Shown: positions 37,197-45,930 of the stretch, piece after piece
How positions within the stretch are numbered: position 1 is the stretch's first letter
Layout of the letters: each line of letters starts with the position of its first letter
From: DATKHR01 sp035939575
GTDB lineage: Bacteria > Acidobacteriota > Vicinamibacteria > Vicinamibacterales > CAVVIG01
Assembly: GCA_035939575.1 (NCBI GenBank)
Contig: DASZFS010000536.1
Location: forward strand, 4,873 to 68,872
DNA length: 64,000 nt
Reading direction: 5' to 3'
Made by a program: the position numbers and the translations under genes
Notes under the pieces: generated by a model
Database searches by the model: none
What the model was told of the DNA's origin: nothing
Seen by the model: only the letters and a program-made list of their open reading frames with translations

Positions 37197-39908
37197 TCAC
37201 TCCGATCGCAGCGCGGCGGTCGCATCTCCGCGCGACGCTCTGAACGCCGGTAACGAACTGGCGAGGAACCCGATCGTCGCCAGCACGCCCGCCGCTTCAA
37301 CCAGCGTCACGGGATCGCGCGGCGACAGGCCAAAGAGCAGGCTGCCCGCGCCGGATGCCACCGCGACCGCGAGTACTCCTCCGAGCACCAGGCCGACGAC
37401 CAGAAGAATTGCGATCTCTCTGAGAATGAGACGGACGACTCGCATCCGCCCCGAGCCGAGCGCCAACCGAATCGCGATTTCGTGACGTCGGCGCACGACG
37501 AGGTACGAGATCACGCCGTAGCCGCCGATCGTGGCGAGCAACGCCGCCAATATGCCAAAGCTACCCGCCAGCCAGGCCAGGATGCGCTCGCGAGCGAGGC
37601 CGTCTCGAACCTGCGTGTCGAATACGGTGAAGCCCATCGTCATATTCGGGTGCAAGTCTCCGACGGCCCGTTTTACAGCCGCCATGACCGTCGACGGCGG
37701 GGCCGACGATCGGATGACGATGCCGGGCCATGGACGCGGGCTTGGATGTTGGGCAATCGGCACGAACGTGATCGGCGGGATTGGTTCGCGCAACGCCGAG
37801 TACTTGGTGTCGCTGACGACGCCGATGACCTCATACAGAGCTGAAGGAAAGCGCGGTTCTGCAACGGTGCGTACCGTGACGCCAATCGGGTTTGCCGGCC
37901 CAAGATAGCGCCGAGCGAACGTCTCGTTGACGAGCGCGACTTTTCGCGACGCGGCGGTATCTGTTTCGTCGAAATCGCGGCCAGCAAGCACCCGCATACC
38001 GACGGTGTTGAAGTACCGAGGGCTGACGTACGTGAACTTCGATGAACGTCTCTCCGGAGCAATCGAGGCCGGCAGTTCGACGCTTTGCGTCCAACTGCTG
38101 CCATTCAGCGGGAATTGAGTCGTTATTGCCGCGGAGTCCACGTGAGGCACTGATCGAATACGGTCGAGGAGTTCCGATTGCGCCGCCAACATGCGCTCAG
38201 GCGAAGGACGATCAGAGAAGTCGGCGAACATGGCGAAAAGCACGCCGTCACGCCTCAAGCCTGTATCGAGCGTGGTCAGATTCCTGAAGCTGCGTACGAA
38301 CAGCGCCGCGCCGAACAGCAGAACGAGGGAGATGGCGACTTGTGTCGTCACGAGACAGCGCTGCATGAGCAGTCGGTCTCGATTCGCGGTCAGCCCGCGT
38401 CCCGCCGCCTTCATCGCCACGCCGGGGTCCGTGCGCGACGCGCGAAACGCCGGGAGAAGCCCGAAGAGCACACAGGTGGCCAGCCCGACGGCGGAGGCAA
38501 AGGCAAGGACCGGCCAGGCGGTCCGAAGTTCGAGATCGAGCGGGTTGTTGGTCGTCGCCAATAGCGCGACAAGACTCCGGCTCAGCGATGGCGCGAGCAC
38601 GATACCAAGTCCAGCTCCACAGCCCGCCAGGAGAATGCTTTCTGTCAAGAGTTGCGAGATGACGCGAGCGCGAGCTGCTCCGATAGCGAGGCGGACGGCG
38701 ATCTCGTGTTCCCGGGCGCTGGCGCGTGCCAGGAGCAGATTCATCAGATTGGTGCATGCGATCAACAGGACGAGACCAGTCATTCCAAGCAGGAGCCACA
38801 GCGCGCTGGCGTATGTGGTTCGCAACGAGCTGACGCCATTCGCGGCGGGTAAAGCCGTGAGCCGAAAACGACGGTACCGTTCGATGCTCGACGGTTGCCG
38901 GTCCACGGGAGCCGTGGCGTCAAAGATGCCGCGGCTCAGCGCGTCCACGTGTTCTGCCGCGCTGCCGACCGTCCACCCCTTGCGCAGCCGGCCCATCGCA
39001 CTCAACCAAAAGTAGTCTCGGCGATCCGTGGGATTGCCCCAGAGGGCGGCTGCGCACGCGGGCAGCGCGATATCGAATCGCTTGCCGACCTCCAGGCCAA
39101 AGAACTCTGGCGCCGTCACGCCAATAATCGGGACCGCGCGGTCGAGGATTGTCAGGGTGCGACCGATCACGGACGGGTCTCCGCCGAATTGTGCGCGCCA
39201 GAATGCGTCATTGAGAACGACGGTCGGTGGACAGCCCCGTTGGTCATCGGCGGGACCGAAGAGGCGGCCGAGTGCGGGTGTCACGCTCAGGATCGCGAAC
39301 GCCTCGCCGCTCACCCACAAGCCGGCCACGGGACGCGCGTCGGGGCCAGAGCCGACCAGAAACCCCGTCGTCCCCCAGGCAAATACTCCCGAGAACGCCC
39401 GCTGCTGATCGCGGAGCTCTTCCCAGATTGGAAATGTGAGCTGAGAGTTCTCGTTTTCCGAGATGCCAAAACCTCCATTGCCGCTGGCGATGCGCACCTC
39501 AGTCAATTCCCCGGCGCGAGGGACTGGCAGGCTGCGCAGTCGAACGGCCTCAATCAGCTGAAAAATGGCCGTGTTCGCCCCGATACCGAGCGCTAGAGAA
39601 AAGATCGCGACGAGCGTGAATCCCGGGTTCCCTCGCAGCATGCGTGCCGCATATCGAATGTCGCGCACGAAATGGTCTATCCACGTCACGCCTCGAGTGT
39701 CGCGGCATGCGTCTTTCTGCTGGTCCAGCCCGCCAATCGCAATCACAGCCTGGCGACGTGCTTCCTCAGGCGCCACTCCGCGGGAGACTTGCGCCTCGAT
39801 ATGCCGTTCGAGATGGAAGTGCAGCTCGTCGTCGAGTTCTGTCTCGACGCGCTTGGACGCGACGAGTGATCGGCATCGGAGCACGAACTTGGCGATCCAG
39901 CGGCCCAT
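37197..39908 (-). CDS. MacB/FtsX-type duplicated orphan permease with PadR-linked prefix
   Basis: The 903-residue protein starts at ATG 39908, one base after the PadR stop. It carries an extra N-terminal segment of about 85 residues ('ETELDDELHFHLERHIEAQ'), which is the 'permease prefix' typical of PadR-linked members. Then come TM1 ('LALGIGANTAIFQLIEAVRL'), a MacB core, FtsX helices, a second core and a second FtsX block ending 'RASRGDATAALRSE'. No ATPase gene is present. In Acidobacteria these PadR-permease pairs are abundant but functionally unknown; a role in efflux or envelope stress is only inferred. A 261-base gap without a confident gene lies downstream. Confidence 0.92.
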   Translation of the reverse strand: MGRWIAKFVLRCRSLVASKRVETELDDELHFHLERHIEAQVSRGVAPEEARRQAVIAIGGLDQQKDACRDTRGVTWIDHFVRDIRYAARMLRGNPGFTLVAIFSLALGIGANTAIFQLIEAVRLRSLPVPRAGELTEVRIASGNGGFGISENENSQLTFPIWEELRDQQRAFSGVFAWGTTGFLVGSGPDARPVAGLWVSGEAFAILSVTPALGRLFGPADDQRGCPPTVVLNDAFWRAQFGGDPSVIGRTLTILDRAVPIIGVTAPEFFGLEVGKRFDIALPACAAALWGNPTDRRDYFWLSAMGRLRKGWTVGSAAEHVDALSRGIFDATAPVDRQPSSIERYRRFRLTALPAANGVSSLRTTYASALWLLLGMTGLVLLIACTNLMNLLLARASAREHEIAVRLAIGAARARVISQLLTESILLAGCGAGLGIVLAPSLSRSLVALLATTNNPLDLELRTAWPVLAFASAVGLATCVLFGLLPAFRASRTDPGVAMKAAGRGLTANRDRLLMQRCLVTTQVAISLVLLFGAALFVRSFRNLTTLDTGLRRDGVLFAMFADFSDRPSPERMLAAQSELLDRIRSVPHVDSAAITTQFPLNGSSWTQSVELPASIAPERRSSKFTYVSPRYFNTVGMRVLAGRDFDETDTAASRKVALVNETFARRYLGPANPIGVTVRTVAEPRFPSALYEVIGVVSDTKYSALREPIPPITFVPIAQHPSPRPWPGIVIRSSAPPSTVMAAVKRAVGDLHPNMTMGFTVFDTQVRDGLARERILAWLAGSFGILAALLATIGGYGVISYLVVRRRHEIAIRLALGSGRMRVVRLILREIAILLVVGLVLGGVLAVAVASGAGSLLFGLSPRDPVTLVEAAGVLATIGFLASSLPAFRASRGDATAALRSE

Positions 39909-39909
39909 G

Positions 39910-40245
39910 TCACACCTCTTTCAGTCTGACAATCGCGGAGATGGCGGCGGCGAGACGTTCCCAGTTGGCGGTCTCGCGCTCCAACTGTTTTCGACCCGCC
40001 CGCGTGAGTTCGTAGAACTTCGCACGGCGCCCCAGTTCGCTGGTTTTCCACTCCGCCTTGATCCAACCCTCCTGCTCCAACTTGTGCAGGGCGGGGTAGA
40101 GGGAACCATCGCTGACTTGCAGTTCCTCGCCGGACATCTGTTGGAGCCGCTGGCTTACAGCCCACCCGTGCAGTGGCCCGAGTGCCAGGATCTTCAGCAA
40201 GAGCAGGTCCAGCGTGCCCTGAACGAGATCGGATGGCTTGCTCAT
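39910..40245 (-). CDS. PadR-family transcriptional regulator
   Basis: The protein has 111 residues from ATG 40245, with GAGGA 7 bases upstream. It has the winged-helix pattern of PadR ('VQGTLDLLLLKILALGPLHG', 'VSDGSLYPALHKLEQEGWI', 'YELTRAGRKQLERE'). It is translationally coupled to the permease gene, with only one base between them. A near-perfect 27-bp palindrome covers its ribosome site. It therefore probably represses its own operon and is released by a small phenolic or drug-like ligand, as known PadR proteins are (inference). Confidence 0.94.
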   Translation of the reverse strand: MSKPSDLVQGTLDLLLLKILALGPLHGWAVSQRLQQMSGEELQVSDGSLYPALHKLEQEGWIKAEWKTSELGRRAKFYELTRAGRKQLERETANWERLAAAISAIVRLKEV

Positions 40246-40247
40246 CG

Positions 40248-40274
40248 CGTTGTCCTCGGTTACCGATGACAACG
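40248..40274. promoter_or_regulatory. Palindromic operator covering the padR ribosome site
   Basis: A 27-bp palindrome is centred on the A/T at 40261. The outer arms CGTTGTC/GACAACG and the inner CGGTTACCG match, with 12 of 13 positions paired. It overlaps the GAGGA site and lies 2 bases before the ATG, as expected for autoregulation. Confidence 0.65.
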
Positions 40275-40303
40275 ATACTACGCTTGGACGCGGTGGATGT
40301 CTA
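40275..40303 (-). promoter_or_regulatory. Promoter of the padR-permease operon
   Basis: On the minus strand TAGACA (40303-40298) and TAGTAT (40280-40275) are spaced by 17 bases. This is 5/6 and 4/6 to the sigma-70 consensus. Transcription would start inside the palindrome. Confidence 0.5.
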
Positions 40304-40395
40304 AAAGGTTGCGGCTGGAGGCGGGCGCGACATTGCCAGCGCTGCGCCGTTGGTCGTTACCGAAGCAACGGGAGCAATCGCCAAGGTGCCGTCGG

Positions 40396-42843
40396 TCAGT
40401 CGAGTCGCATGATCCGCGAAGGGTCTACTTGCGACATTCGACGAGCGGGAACGAGAATCGCCAGGAGGGTAATGGCGACGACGAGCACCGTCGCCGACCC
40501 CAGGATCAGCGGATCCGAGGCGCGGACCTCGTAGAGCAGGCTGGACGCGGCTCTGCCGCCGGCGTACGCGACGGCCAGACCGACGGCCGTGCCAGCGATG
40601 GTCAGCGTGCGCCCCTGCTTCATCATCAGCCAGAACACGTCGGACGGCGTCGCGCCGAGCGCGATCCGCGTCGCCACCTCGCCGAGGCGCCGCGCCGAGG
40701 CGTACGCGATCACGCCGTAGATGCCGATCGCCGCGAGCGCCAGCGCCGCCAGCGCGAACAACATCATCAGAGTCATCCCGATTCGCTGGCGGCTGAGCGA
40801 CGCCGACACGATCTCGCTGAGGGCATGCGGCTCGATCGGGATCAGCGGGTCCATCGCCTTCATCGCGGATCGCACCGACGAAGCGATGCGCGTCGGATCC
40901 GAGAGCGTTGTGTTAATCACGAACGTCTGCAAGAAATACGGCGACTGCGCCTGCGGCATGTAGTACGCCGGGTCAGCCGCCTGTCCGGCCGACACGTACC
41001 TCACATCGTCCGCCACCCCGACGATGGTGAAGAGCGGCGCAGGAGGCACATCGGGGTACCCGGCCGAGAATTTCACCGTCAGCGGATCCCTGGCGCCGAG
41101 ATACCGGCGCGCGAATGTCCGGTTGACGATGACCACCGGCTGCGTGCCGGTCCGATCGTCGGCCGTGAATTCTCGGCCGGCGATGATCCTGATGCCCATC
41201 GCCTTGAAGAAACCCTGGCCCACGCGGTGTGCACGCGCGACGCGCGGGTGCTCGGAATCGACCACCTCGCCCTCGACACCGAGATACAGGGCGCCGTCAC
41301 GATCGGTGCCGAGCGGCGCGCTCGCCATGGTGGCGACATCGGTGACGCCGCCGATTGCCTTGATGCGCTCTTCCAGCTCGCGCGTCCATGACATCACCCG
41401 CTCCGCGACCAGACCCGGCGTGACGGGACCGCTGCCGGGCGGCGGCAGGATACGCGCCGGGGGCAGGACCAGGTCGAAGACCAGCCGATGCTGCGGGGCG
41501 AACCCCACGTCGGCGGTGCCCAGATTGCTGAAGCTCTTGACCAGCCATCCGGCGCCCGCCACCAACGTGATCGCCAGCGCGATCTCGGCGACGCTCATCA
41601 TTTTCAAGAGCCAGTGTGCTGACGCGCCTTCGGTCGAGGTCCTGCCGCTCTCGTTCATCAATGTCCTCACGCTTGTCCCGGCCAACCGCAGCGCCGGTGC
41701 GAAGCCCACGACCAGGCCGGTGACGACGAGCGCCACGAGCGAAAACGCCATGACGCGCGCGTCGAACGGCACGCGATCGAGCCGCGGCAGTTCGGACGCG
41801 CCGCGCGCGAGCAGCAGTCGCACGCCGATGAAAGCGAGCAGCAGCCCGGCCACGGCGCCAGCGGTCGACAGGACGAGCGATTCGGTCAGGAGCTGGCGCA
41901 CGATGCGGCCGCGGCCGGCGCCAAGAGCGACGCGCACGGCCATTTCTCGCGACCGCATGGCCCCGCGCGCCAGCATCAGGTTGGTGACGTTGACACAGCT
42001 GAGGGCGAGCAGCAGCGCGGCGGCCGAGAGTACGACCACGAGCGTCGGACCGAGATCCCCGATCATCGCGCTGACGAGCGGCTGCACCTCGTAGCGGCGG
42101 TTTCTGCCGAGCGATCCGTAGTCATGCGCAATGCCCGCCATCGCGCCGGCCATTTCGCTCTGGAGGCGCTCGGGCCGCGTGCCCGGCCTGATGCGCAGGT
42201 AGCCGTCGAACCCGTGGCCGGTCGACTGCGGCGTGATCGCGAAATTCACCCAGAGGTCGGCGCCGTGAGGGATGTCGAACTCGCGCGGCGCGACGCCCAC
42301 GATGGTGGCCGGCGTCGGCGGACCGATCGAGAGCCGCATCGGTTTGCCGGCGATCGCCGGGTCGCTGCCGAACAGGTCGCGCCACACGCGGTACGACAGC
42401 AGCGCAGCGAAGGGCGCGGCGGGCACATGCTCCTTCGGTGTGAACGAGCGGCCAACGATCATCGGCACGCCGAACAGATCGAAGAACCCTTCAGTGACGC
42501 CGTACGCGACCACGTTGACGGCGCTGCCATCGTCGCGAAGGATCGCCGTGTCGATGCGGCCGGTGCCGGCCGCATGGACAATCGACACCGCTGGCGTGTT
42601 GAGGCGAACAAGCTCTACGCCGGAGACACGACCCAGGGTGAAACGTCCATCCGTAGCAGGCGTGTAGACCGCAAACAGATCCTCGGGATGCGGGAAGGGG
42701 AGCGGACGCAGGAGCGCGGCGTTGACCGTGCTGAAGATGGCGGTGGTTGCGCCGATGCCGACCGCGAGCGTCGCTATCGCGGCCAGCGCAAAACCTGGCT
42801 GGCGCCGCAGAGATCGAAGGCAGAATCTCAGGTCATTCAGCAT
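40396..42843 (-). CDS. MacB/FtsX-type duplicated orphan permease
   Basis: The 815-residue protein has TM1 'LAVGIGATTAIFSTVNAALL' at about 24-43. Two MacB periplasmic cores and two FtsX blocks follow, ending 'PARRMSQVDPSRIMRLD'. It lacks the PadR-linked prefix. It lies 47 bases downstream of the candidate selenoprotein gene on the same strand and could share its transcript, and is separated by 150 bases from padR. It has no ATPase partner. It is clearly related to, but not a recent copy of, the permeases at 22480 and 37197. Confidence 0.9.
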   Translation of the reverse strand: MLNDLRFCLRSLRRQPGFALAAIATLAVGIGATTAIFSTVNAALLRPLPFPHPEDLFAVYTPATDGRFTLGRVSGVELVRLNTPAVSIVHAAGTGRIDTAILRDDGSAVNVVAYGVTEGFFDLFGVPMIVGRSFTPKEHVPAAPFAALLSYRVWRDLFGSDPAIAGKPMRLSIGPPTPATIVGVAPREFDIPHGADLWVNFAITPQSTGHGFDGYLRIRPGTRPERLQSEMAGAMAGIAHDYGSLGRNRRYEVQPLVSAMIGDLGPTLVVVLSAAALLLALSCVNVTNLMLARGAMRSREMAVRVALGAGRGRIVRQLLTESLVLSTAGAVAGLLLAFIGVRLLLARGASELPRLDRVPFDARVMAFSLVALVVTGLVVGFAPALRLAGTSVRTLMNESGRTSTEGASAHWLLKMMSVAEIALAITLVAGAGWLVKSFSNLGTADVGFAPQHRLVFDLVLPPARILPPPGSGPVTPGLVAERVMSWTRELEERIKAIGGVTDVATMASAPLGTDRDGALYLGVEGEVVDSEHPRVARAHRVGQGFFKAMGIRIIAGREFTADDRTGTQPVVIVNRTFARRYLGARDPLTVKFSAGYPDVPPAPLFTIVGVADDVRYVSAGQAADPAYYMPQAQSPYFLQTFVINTTLSDPTRIASSVRSAMKAMDPLIPIEPHALSEIVSASLSRQRIGMTLMMLFALAALALAAIGIYGVIAYASARRLGEVATRIALGATPSDVFWLMMKQGRTLTIAGTAVGLAVAYAGGRAASSLLYEVRASDPLILGSATVLVVAITLLAILVPARRMSQVDPSRIMRLD

Positions 42844-42890
42844 GCAGCGCTCATCGTGGAGGCTGGGTCGCGCACCAATGTCTCAATCAA

Positions 42891-43547
42891 TCAACCCGGC
42901 CCCGGTCGAGTATTGTCGCCGCCGGGCTCCGTCCGACGGATCGCGTTCTCCTGGCGGAGGAACTGTGCGAGGGTTTCGTATGGCTGCGCACCGACGACCG
43001 CGCGGCGACCCGAGACGAACGTGGGTACGCCAGTCACGCCGTATTCGCGCGACTTGGACCAATCCGCGTCTACATCTGGTGAGTACCGCCGCTCCCGGAG
43101 CACGTCCGCGGCCTCGTCAGCTGGAAGGCCTATCGATCGAGCAATGTCCACCAGCACTACAGAATCGCCGATGTTCCGGCCATCTCGAAAGTAGGCTTGA
43201 AACAAGGCGTCGTGGATCGCTTCGCCGCTGGGTCTTGTTTCCGCCCATTTCGCAAGTTCCTGGGCGAGTCGGCTGTTGTAGGTGTGTGTGCGTGATCGAT
43301 ATGGCAGTCCTTCCGCGTCCATCAACGCCTGCATGCGCGCATGCGCGGCCTGCAGATCGATATCGCGCCCGCGGAACAGTTCCTCGAGCAACTGTCCCTG
43401 TGCAGGCGTGTCGGGATGCAGTGGGAAATGCACCCACGTGATCTGAATGTCGAAATTTCGCTTCAGTTTTTCAATACGCCCGGTACTGAGATAGCACCAG
43501 GGTCAAACGTAATCGCTGAAGACTTCTAACGTGATCGGCTCGGCCAT
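42891..43547 (-). CDS. FrnE/DsbA-family oxidoreductase with in-frame TGA at the first active-site Cys (candidate selenoprotein)
   Basis: Reading from ATG 43547 (GAGGA 4-5 bases upstream), the frame gives 'MAEPITLEVFSDYV', then TGA (43505-43503, codon 15), then 'PWCYLSTGRIEKLKRNFDI'. It continues with no other stop to 42891: 218 residues, a normal FrnE length. The family motif is S-D-x-V-C-P-W-C-Y, so TGA falls exactly on the first, attacking Cys and the resolving Cys18 is kept. Later family marks are present ('HDALFQAYFRDGRNIGDSVV', and the cis-Pro loop 'GVTGVPTFV'). TGA is used as a normal stop by other genes here. The likeliest reading is selenocysteine (UPWC); a recent nonsense mutation or sequencing error is the alternative. 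Without recoding, only a protein from GTG 43433 without the active site could be made. Confidence 0.7.
43479..43501 (-). promoter_or_regulatory. Possible bacterial SECIS hairpin after the TGA
   Basis: In the mRNA, CCUGGUGC (43501-43494) pairs with GUACCGGG (43486-43479). This is 8 bp including two G-U pairs, with loop UAUCUCA, starting one base after the UGA codon. Position and size are of the right kind. However, the loop lacks the usual G and the hairpin is closer to the UGA than the known consensus, so this is tentative. Confidence 0.3.
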
Positions 43548-43622
43548 GATGTCCTCGTGGGCAACGCAGGGCGACCGACCCGGCGAGTCGCCCTACGTTC
43601 GATGCGTCGCTGAAGTCCTGTG

Positions 43623-44357
43623 TTACGGGTTCGCGCCCTGGGTCTTCGCGTCGTTCGGGCAATGCGGGTGCCCGCTGGCATTGTTCAACGTGATCTTGTC
43701 ATTGCCTGATGCCGGCGCCAGTCCAAGATCGGCCCTCAGGCGCCACGCGGTCGAGTGGTCCGCACACGCGGTGTCACCGGAGAGGCCTAACCCCCCGATC
43801 GCCGAGGTGCCCGCATACAGTGCGAGCCCGCCCCCGAACGTGATCGTGCCGCCCACGCGCCGGCCGATCATGGGGTCGTTCTTGGTGCCAAATCGCTCAA
43901 ACGATCCGGTGTACGCGTCCTCGGCGCTGACCGGGTTTCCCGCCGCGAGCCCGAAGAGAGGATTGGCCGGGGCACCCGGCTGCACCCATGGGTACAGTTG
44001 CGCCGTTGAGAGTGGCGCGCCATCGAGGCTCAAACCGTTGGCAGTGAACGCCTTGGCGGCGGCGATCTGCCGGCTCAACAGCCACTGCGAGTCGCGCGTG
44101 GCGCCGGAGAACGCGACTGCGCAGACGACCCCTCCGCGATTCACCACGACGGCCCAATAATGATTGTTGAGTCCCGAGCTCTCGGCGGCATCGGCTTCAA
44201 TCAAGTCTGACGCGAGGGCCTCGTGCGTCACGGGGCAGGTGGGCGTCTCGGCATCGCTGGCCAGGACCGTTGATGGACCGAATCCCTTCCCGGGCAGCTT
44301 AAGCCCGAGCGCCACTGCACCGACCACTGCCACGCCGATGATTAAACGTTTCCTCAT
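43623..44357 (-). CDS. Exported GlcG/HbpS-like haem-binding-family protein
   Basis: It has 244 residues from ATG 44357, chosen for GGGAGGTGG directly upstream. An N-terminal hydrophobic segment (about 5-22, 'LIIGVAVVGAVALGLKL') serves as signal or anchor. The body is a GlcG/HbpS (DUF336) domain: 'NNHYWAVVVNRGGVVCAVAF', 'LSRQIAAAKAFTANGL', 'GGTITFGGGLALY' and a late 'GGLGLSGDTACADHSTAWRL'. HbpS-type proteins bind haem or act as redox-linked accessory proteins; GlcG is of unknown function. It lies 75 bases before the candidate selenoprotein gene on the same strand, and a shared redox role is possible (inference). Confidence 0.85.
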   Translation of the reverse strand: MRKRLIIGVAVVGAVALGLKLPGKGFGPSTVLASDAETPTCPVTHEALASDLIEADAAESSGLNNHYWAVVVNRGGVVCAVAFSGATRDSQWLLSRQIAAAKAFTANGLSLDGAPLSTAQLYPWVQPGAPANPLFGLAAGNPVSAEDAYTGSFERFGTKNDPMIGRRVGGTITFGGGLALYAGTSAIGGLGLSGDTACADHSTAWRLRADLGLAPASGNDKITLNNASGHPHCPNDAKTQGANP

Positions 44358-44520
44358 CGTCCACCTCCCTGCATGGCGCCTGGGCGACGCCATTCCTCGC
44401 GGTTCGCGGCTCGGCGTCGGTATCACAACGTCCGTTGAGCCGGGGAGGATATATCCGTGGACACGCAATTTGTCAAAGGACGCTGACGCAGCCGCGGAGA
44501 GCGTGGACAGTCTCTGGAAC

Positions 44521-44976
44521 TCACGGAGTTGTGCCGAAAACGTCATCAAGATGGCCGAGCACGTTGGGCCATGCCTGGTCGTGTCTGTTCCTCGACTCCT
44601 CGTCCGGGAAACCTGCATGCGTGAGCCGCAAGTGCGCTCCGTTCCCGCGCGATGTGAGTTCGACGGTGACGACGGTCTCAGCTCCCTTGGTTCCGCCGGC
44701 AGTCAGCCAGGTCATCTCCACTATCCGGTCGGGCTCGAGCCGGAGGAATCGCCCGTAATGGGGATGGCGCTCGCCCTCGTAACCCGTTTCGAAGAAGAAG
44801 GGCGCGTCGACCTCTGGGGTCATCACCACCGTCCCGGGCACCGCAAACCAGCGATCGAACTGTTTCGTCCAGGCCTCGAACAGCACGTGCGGCGGTGCAA
44901 CCATGTCGCGTTCGGCAGTTAACCGGAACGGCCTCGATGAGAGATCAGGTTGCACGCTGGACTGCGTCTTCGACAT
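44521..44976 (-). CDS. SRPBCC (AHSA1-like) domain protein
   Basis: This 151-residue soluble protein has GGAG about 7 bases before the ATG. It is a single START-like SRPBCC/AHSA1 domain ('PHVLFEAWTKQFDRWFAVPG', 'RIVEMTWLTAGGTKGAETVV', 'LRLTHAGFPDEESRNRHDQ'). Such proteins have a hydrophobic cavity and are often encoded beside ArsR regulators. No enzyme activity can be assigned. It is the third SRPBCC gene of the cluster, 52 bases after the second. Confidence 0.88.
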   Translation of the reverse strand: MSKTQSSVQPDLSSRPFRLTAERDMVAPPHVLFEAWTKQFDRWFAVPGTVVMTPEVDAPFFFETGYEGERHPHYGRFLRLEPDRIVEMTWLTAGGTKGAETVVTVELTSRGNGAHLRLTHAGFPDEESRNRHDQAWPNVLGHLDDVFGTTP

Positions 44977-45028
44977 TCTCGCTCTCCACGCCGCGCAATG
45001 AGCGGTAGACCGATGTTTGCTGAAACTG

Positions 45029-45520
45029 TCACGATCGCGTTGAGATGGTCCGTCGGAAATGGCCCGCCTTGATCCGCTGCTCGCGATCGACTTTCACTCG
45101 GGCGAGCGTGTTCTGGCTCAGGTGCCCGTCCCGCAGCATCTCCTGCATCGGCGTCCAATAGGTCTCAATCCAGCCACGATAATGCCCGCTATACCGGTGC
45201 GGCGGGATGCCGATTTGCGTGAACGTCAATTTGGTTCCCGCTGCGACTTTTTGGAAGTCAAAGATCGCGATTGAGTAGTGGTCAGGCCACCAGCCCGTGG
45301 CCCTCCAGGCTTGCACGATCTTCCTACTCGATCTGAGGGCGAGGTTGAAGCCCGTCAGGTGCCCATTCCAAGCCGAGAACGCGCCGCCGACCTTCTGGCT
45401 GATCACGGCCTTCTGGCCTGAGAGCGACGCGTGCTTCCTCGAGACCATGATGAGATCATAGACCGCTCTCGGGGACGCGCCCTTGAATACGACAGTCTGC
45501 TTGAGTGTCTTCGTGGTCAT
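45029..45520 (-). CDS. SRPBCC domain protein
   Basis: The protein has 163 residues from ATG 45520, with GGAGACG upstream; the start overlaps the preceding gene by 4 bases. It has a START-like fold pattern ('QTVVFKGASPRAVYDLIMVS', 'GGAFSAWNGHLTGFNLAL', 'AAGTKLTFTQIGIP', 'YWTPMQEML'). The 'ALRSSRKIVQAWR' strand is typical of AHSA1 relatives. The ligand is unknown. Its translational coupling to the upstream SRPBCC gene and ArsR places it under that regulator. Confidence 0.88.
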   Translation of the reverse strand: MTTKTLKQTVVFKGASPRAVYDLIMVSRKHASLSGQKAVISQKVGGAFSAWNGHLTGFNLALRSSRKIVQAWRATGWWPDHYSIAIFDFQKVAAGTKLTFTQIGIPPHRYSGHYRGWIETYWTPMQEMLRDGHLSQNTLARVKVDREQRIKAGHFRRTISTRS

Positions 45521-45930
45521 TGTTCGTCTCCTCGTAGTATCGAGGCGAGCGCCCGCAACTTGATCGGCCATCGCTCACGGATCATTTGGGCCATCGCCTC
45601 CCCCTCATCGCCGACGTGGCGCAAGGTCAGTCGCGTGCCAGAGCCTTCTGCGTGCAATTCGAAGATGACGCGAGTACCGGTCGAATCCGCGCCGTCGGAC
45701 CATGACCAGACCATGCGTGTGGGCGGCTGCAACTCGAGCACCTGGCAATCAATCCACCCGCGCCAGCCTGGAACAGGATCGACGCGCCGGAGCGTGAAGC
45801 GCGCGCCGACCCGAGCTTCGAAGTCGTTCTCCATGAGCCACAGCGCAAGGACGCGCGAGTCGGTGATCGCCTTCCACACCTCCTCGATCGAAGCGGGGAG
45901 ATCTTCCGTCAGGATGAGATCGAGCTTCAT
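45517..45930 (-). CDS. SRPBCC (AHSA1-like) domain protein
   Basis: The protein has 137 residues from ATG 45930, overlapping the end of the arsR-like gene by 4 bases. It is a typical AHSA1/SRPBCC domain ('ASIEEVWKAITDSRVLALWL', 'VLELQPPTRMVWSWSDGA', 'SGTRLTLRHVGDEGEA'). ArsR-SRPBCC gene pairs with overlapping ends are common in soil bacteria. The SRPBCC protein is usually of unknown function. This is the first of three such genes in a row. Confidence 0.9.
   Translation of the reverse strand: MKLDLILTEDLPASIEEVWKAITDSRVLALWLMENDFEARVGARFTLRRVDPVPGWRGWIDCQVLELQPPTRMVWSWSDGADSTGTRVIFELHAEGSGTRLTLRHVGDEGEAMAQMIRERWPIKLRALASILRGDEQ

Noticed and set aside
43503..43505. Reading the TGA simply as the end of a short peptide, with a gene starting at GTG 43433
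   Set aside because: The 29 codons between are in frame and match the FrnE motif on both sides of the TGA, and a GAGGA site serves ATG 43547. The shorter product would lack the active site and first strand.
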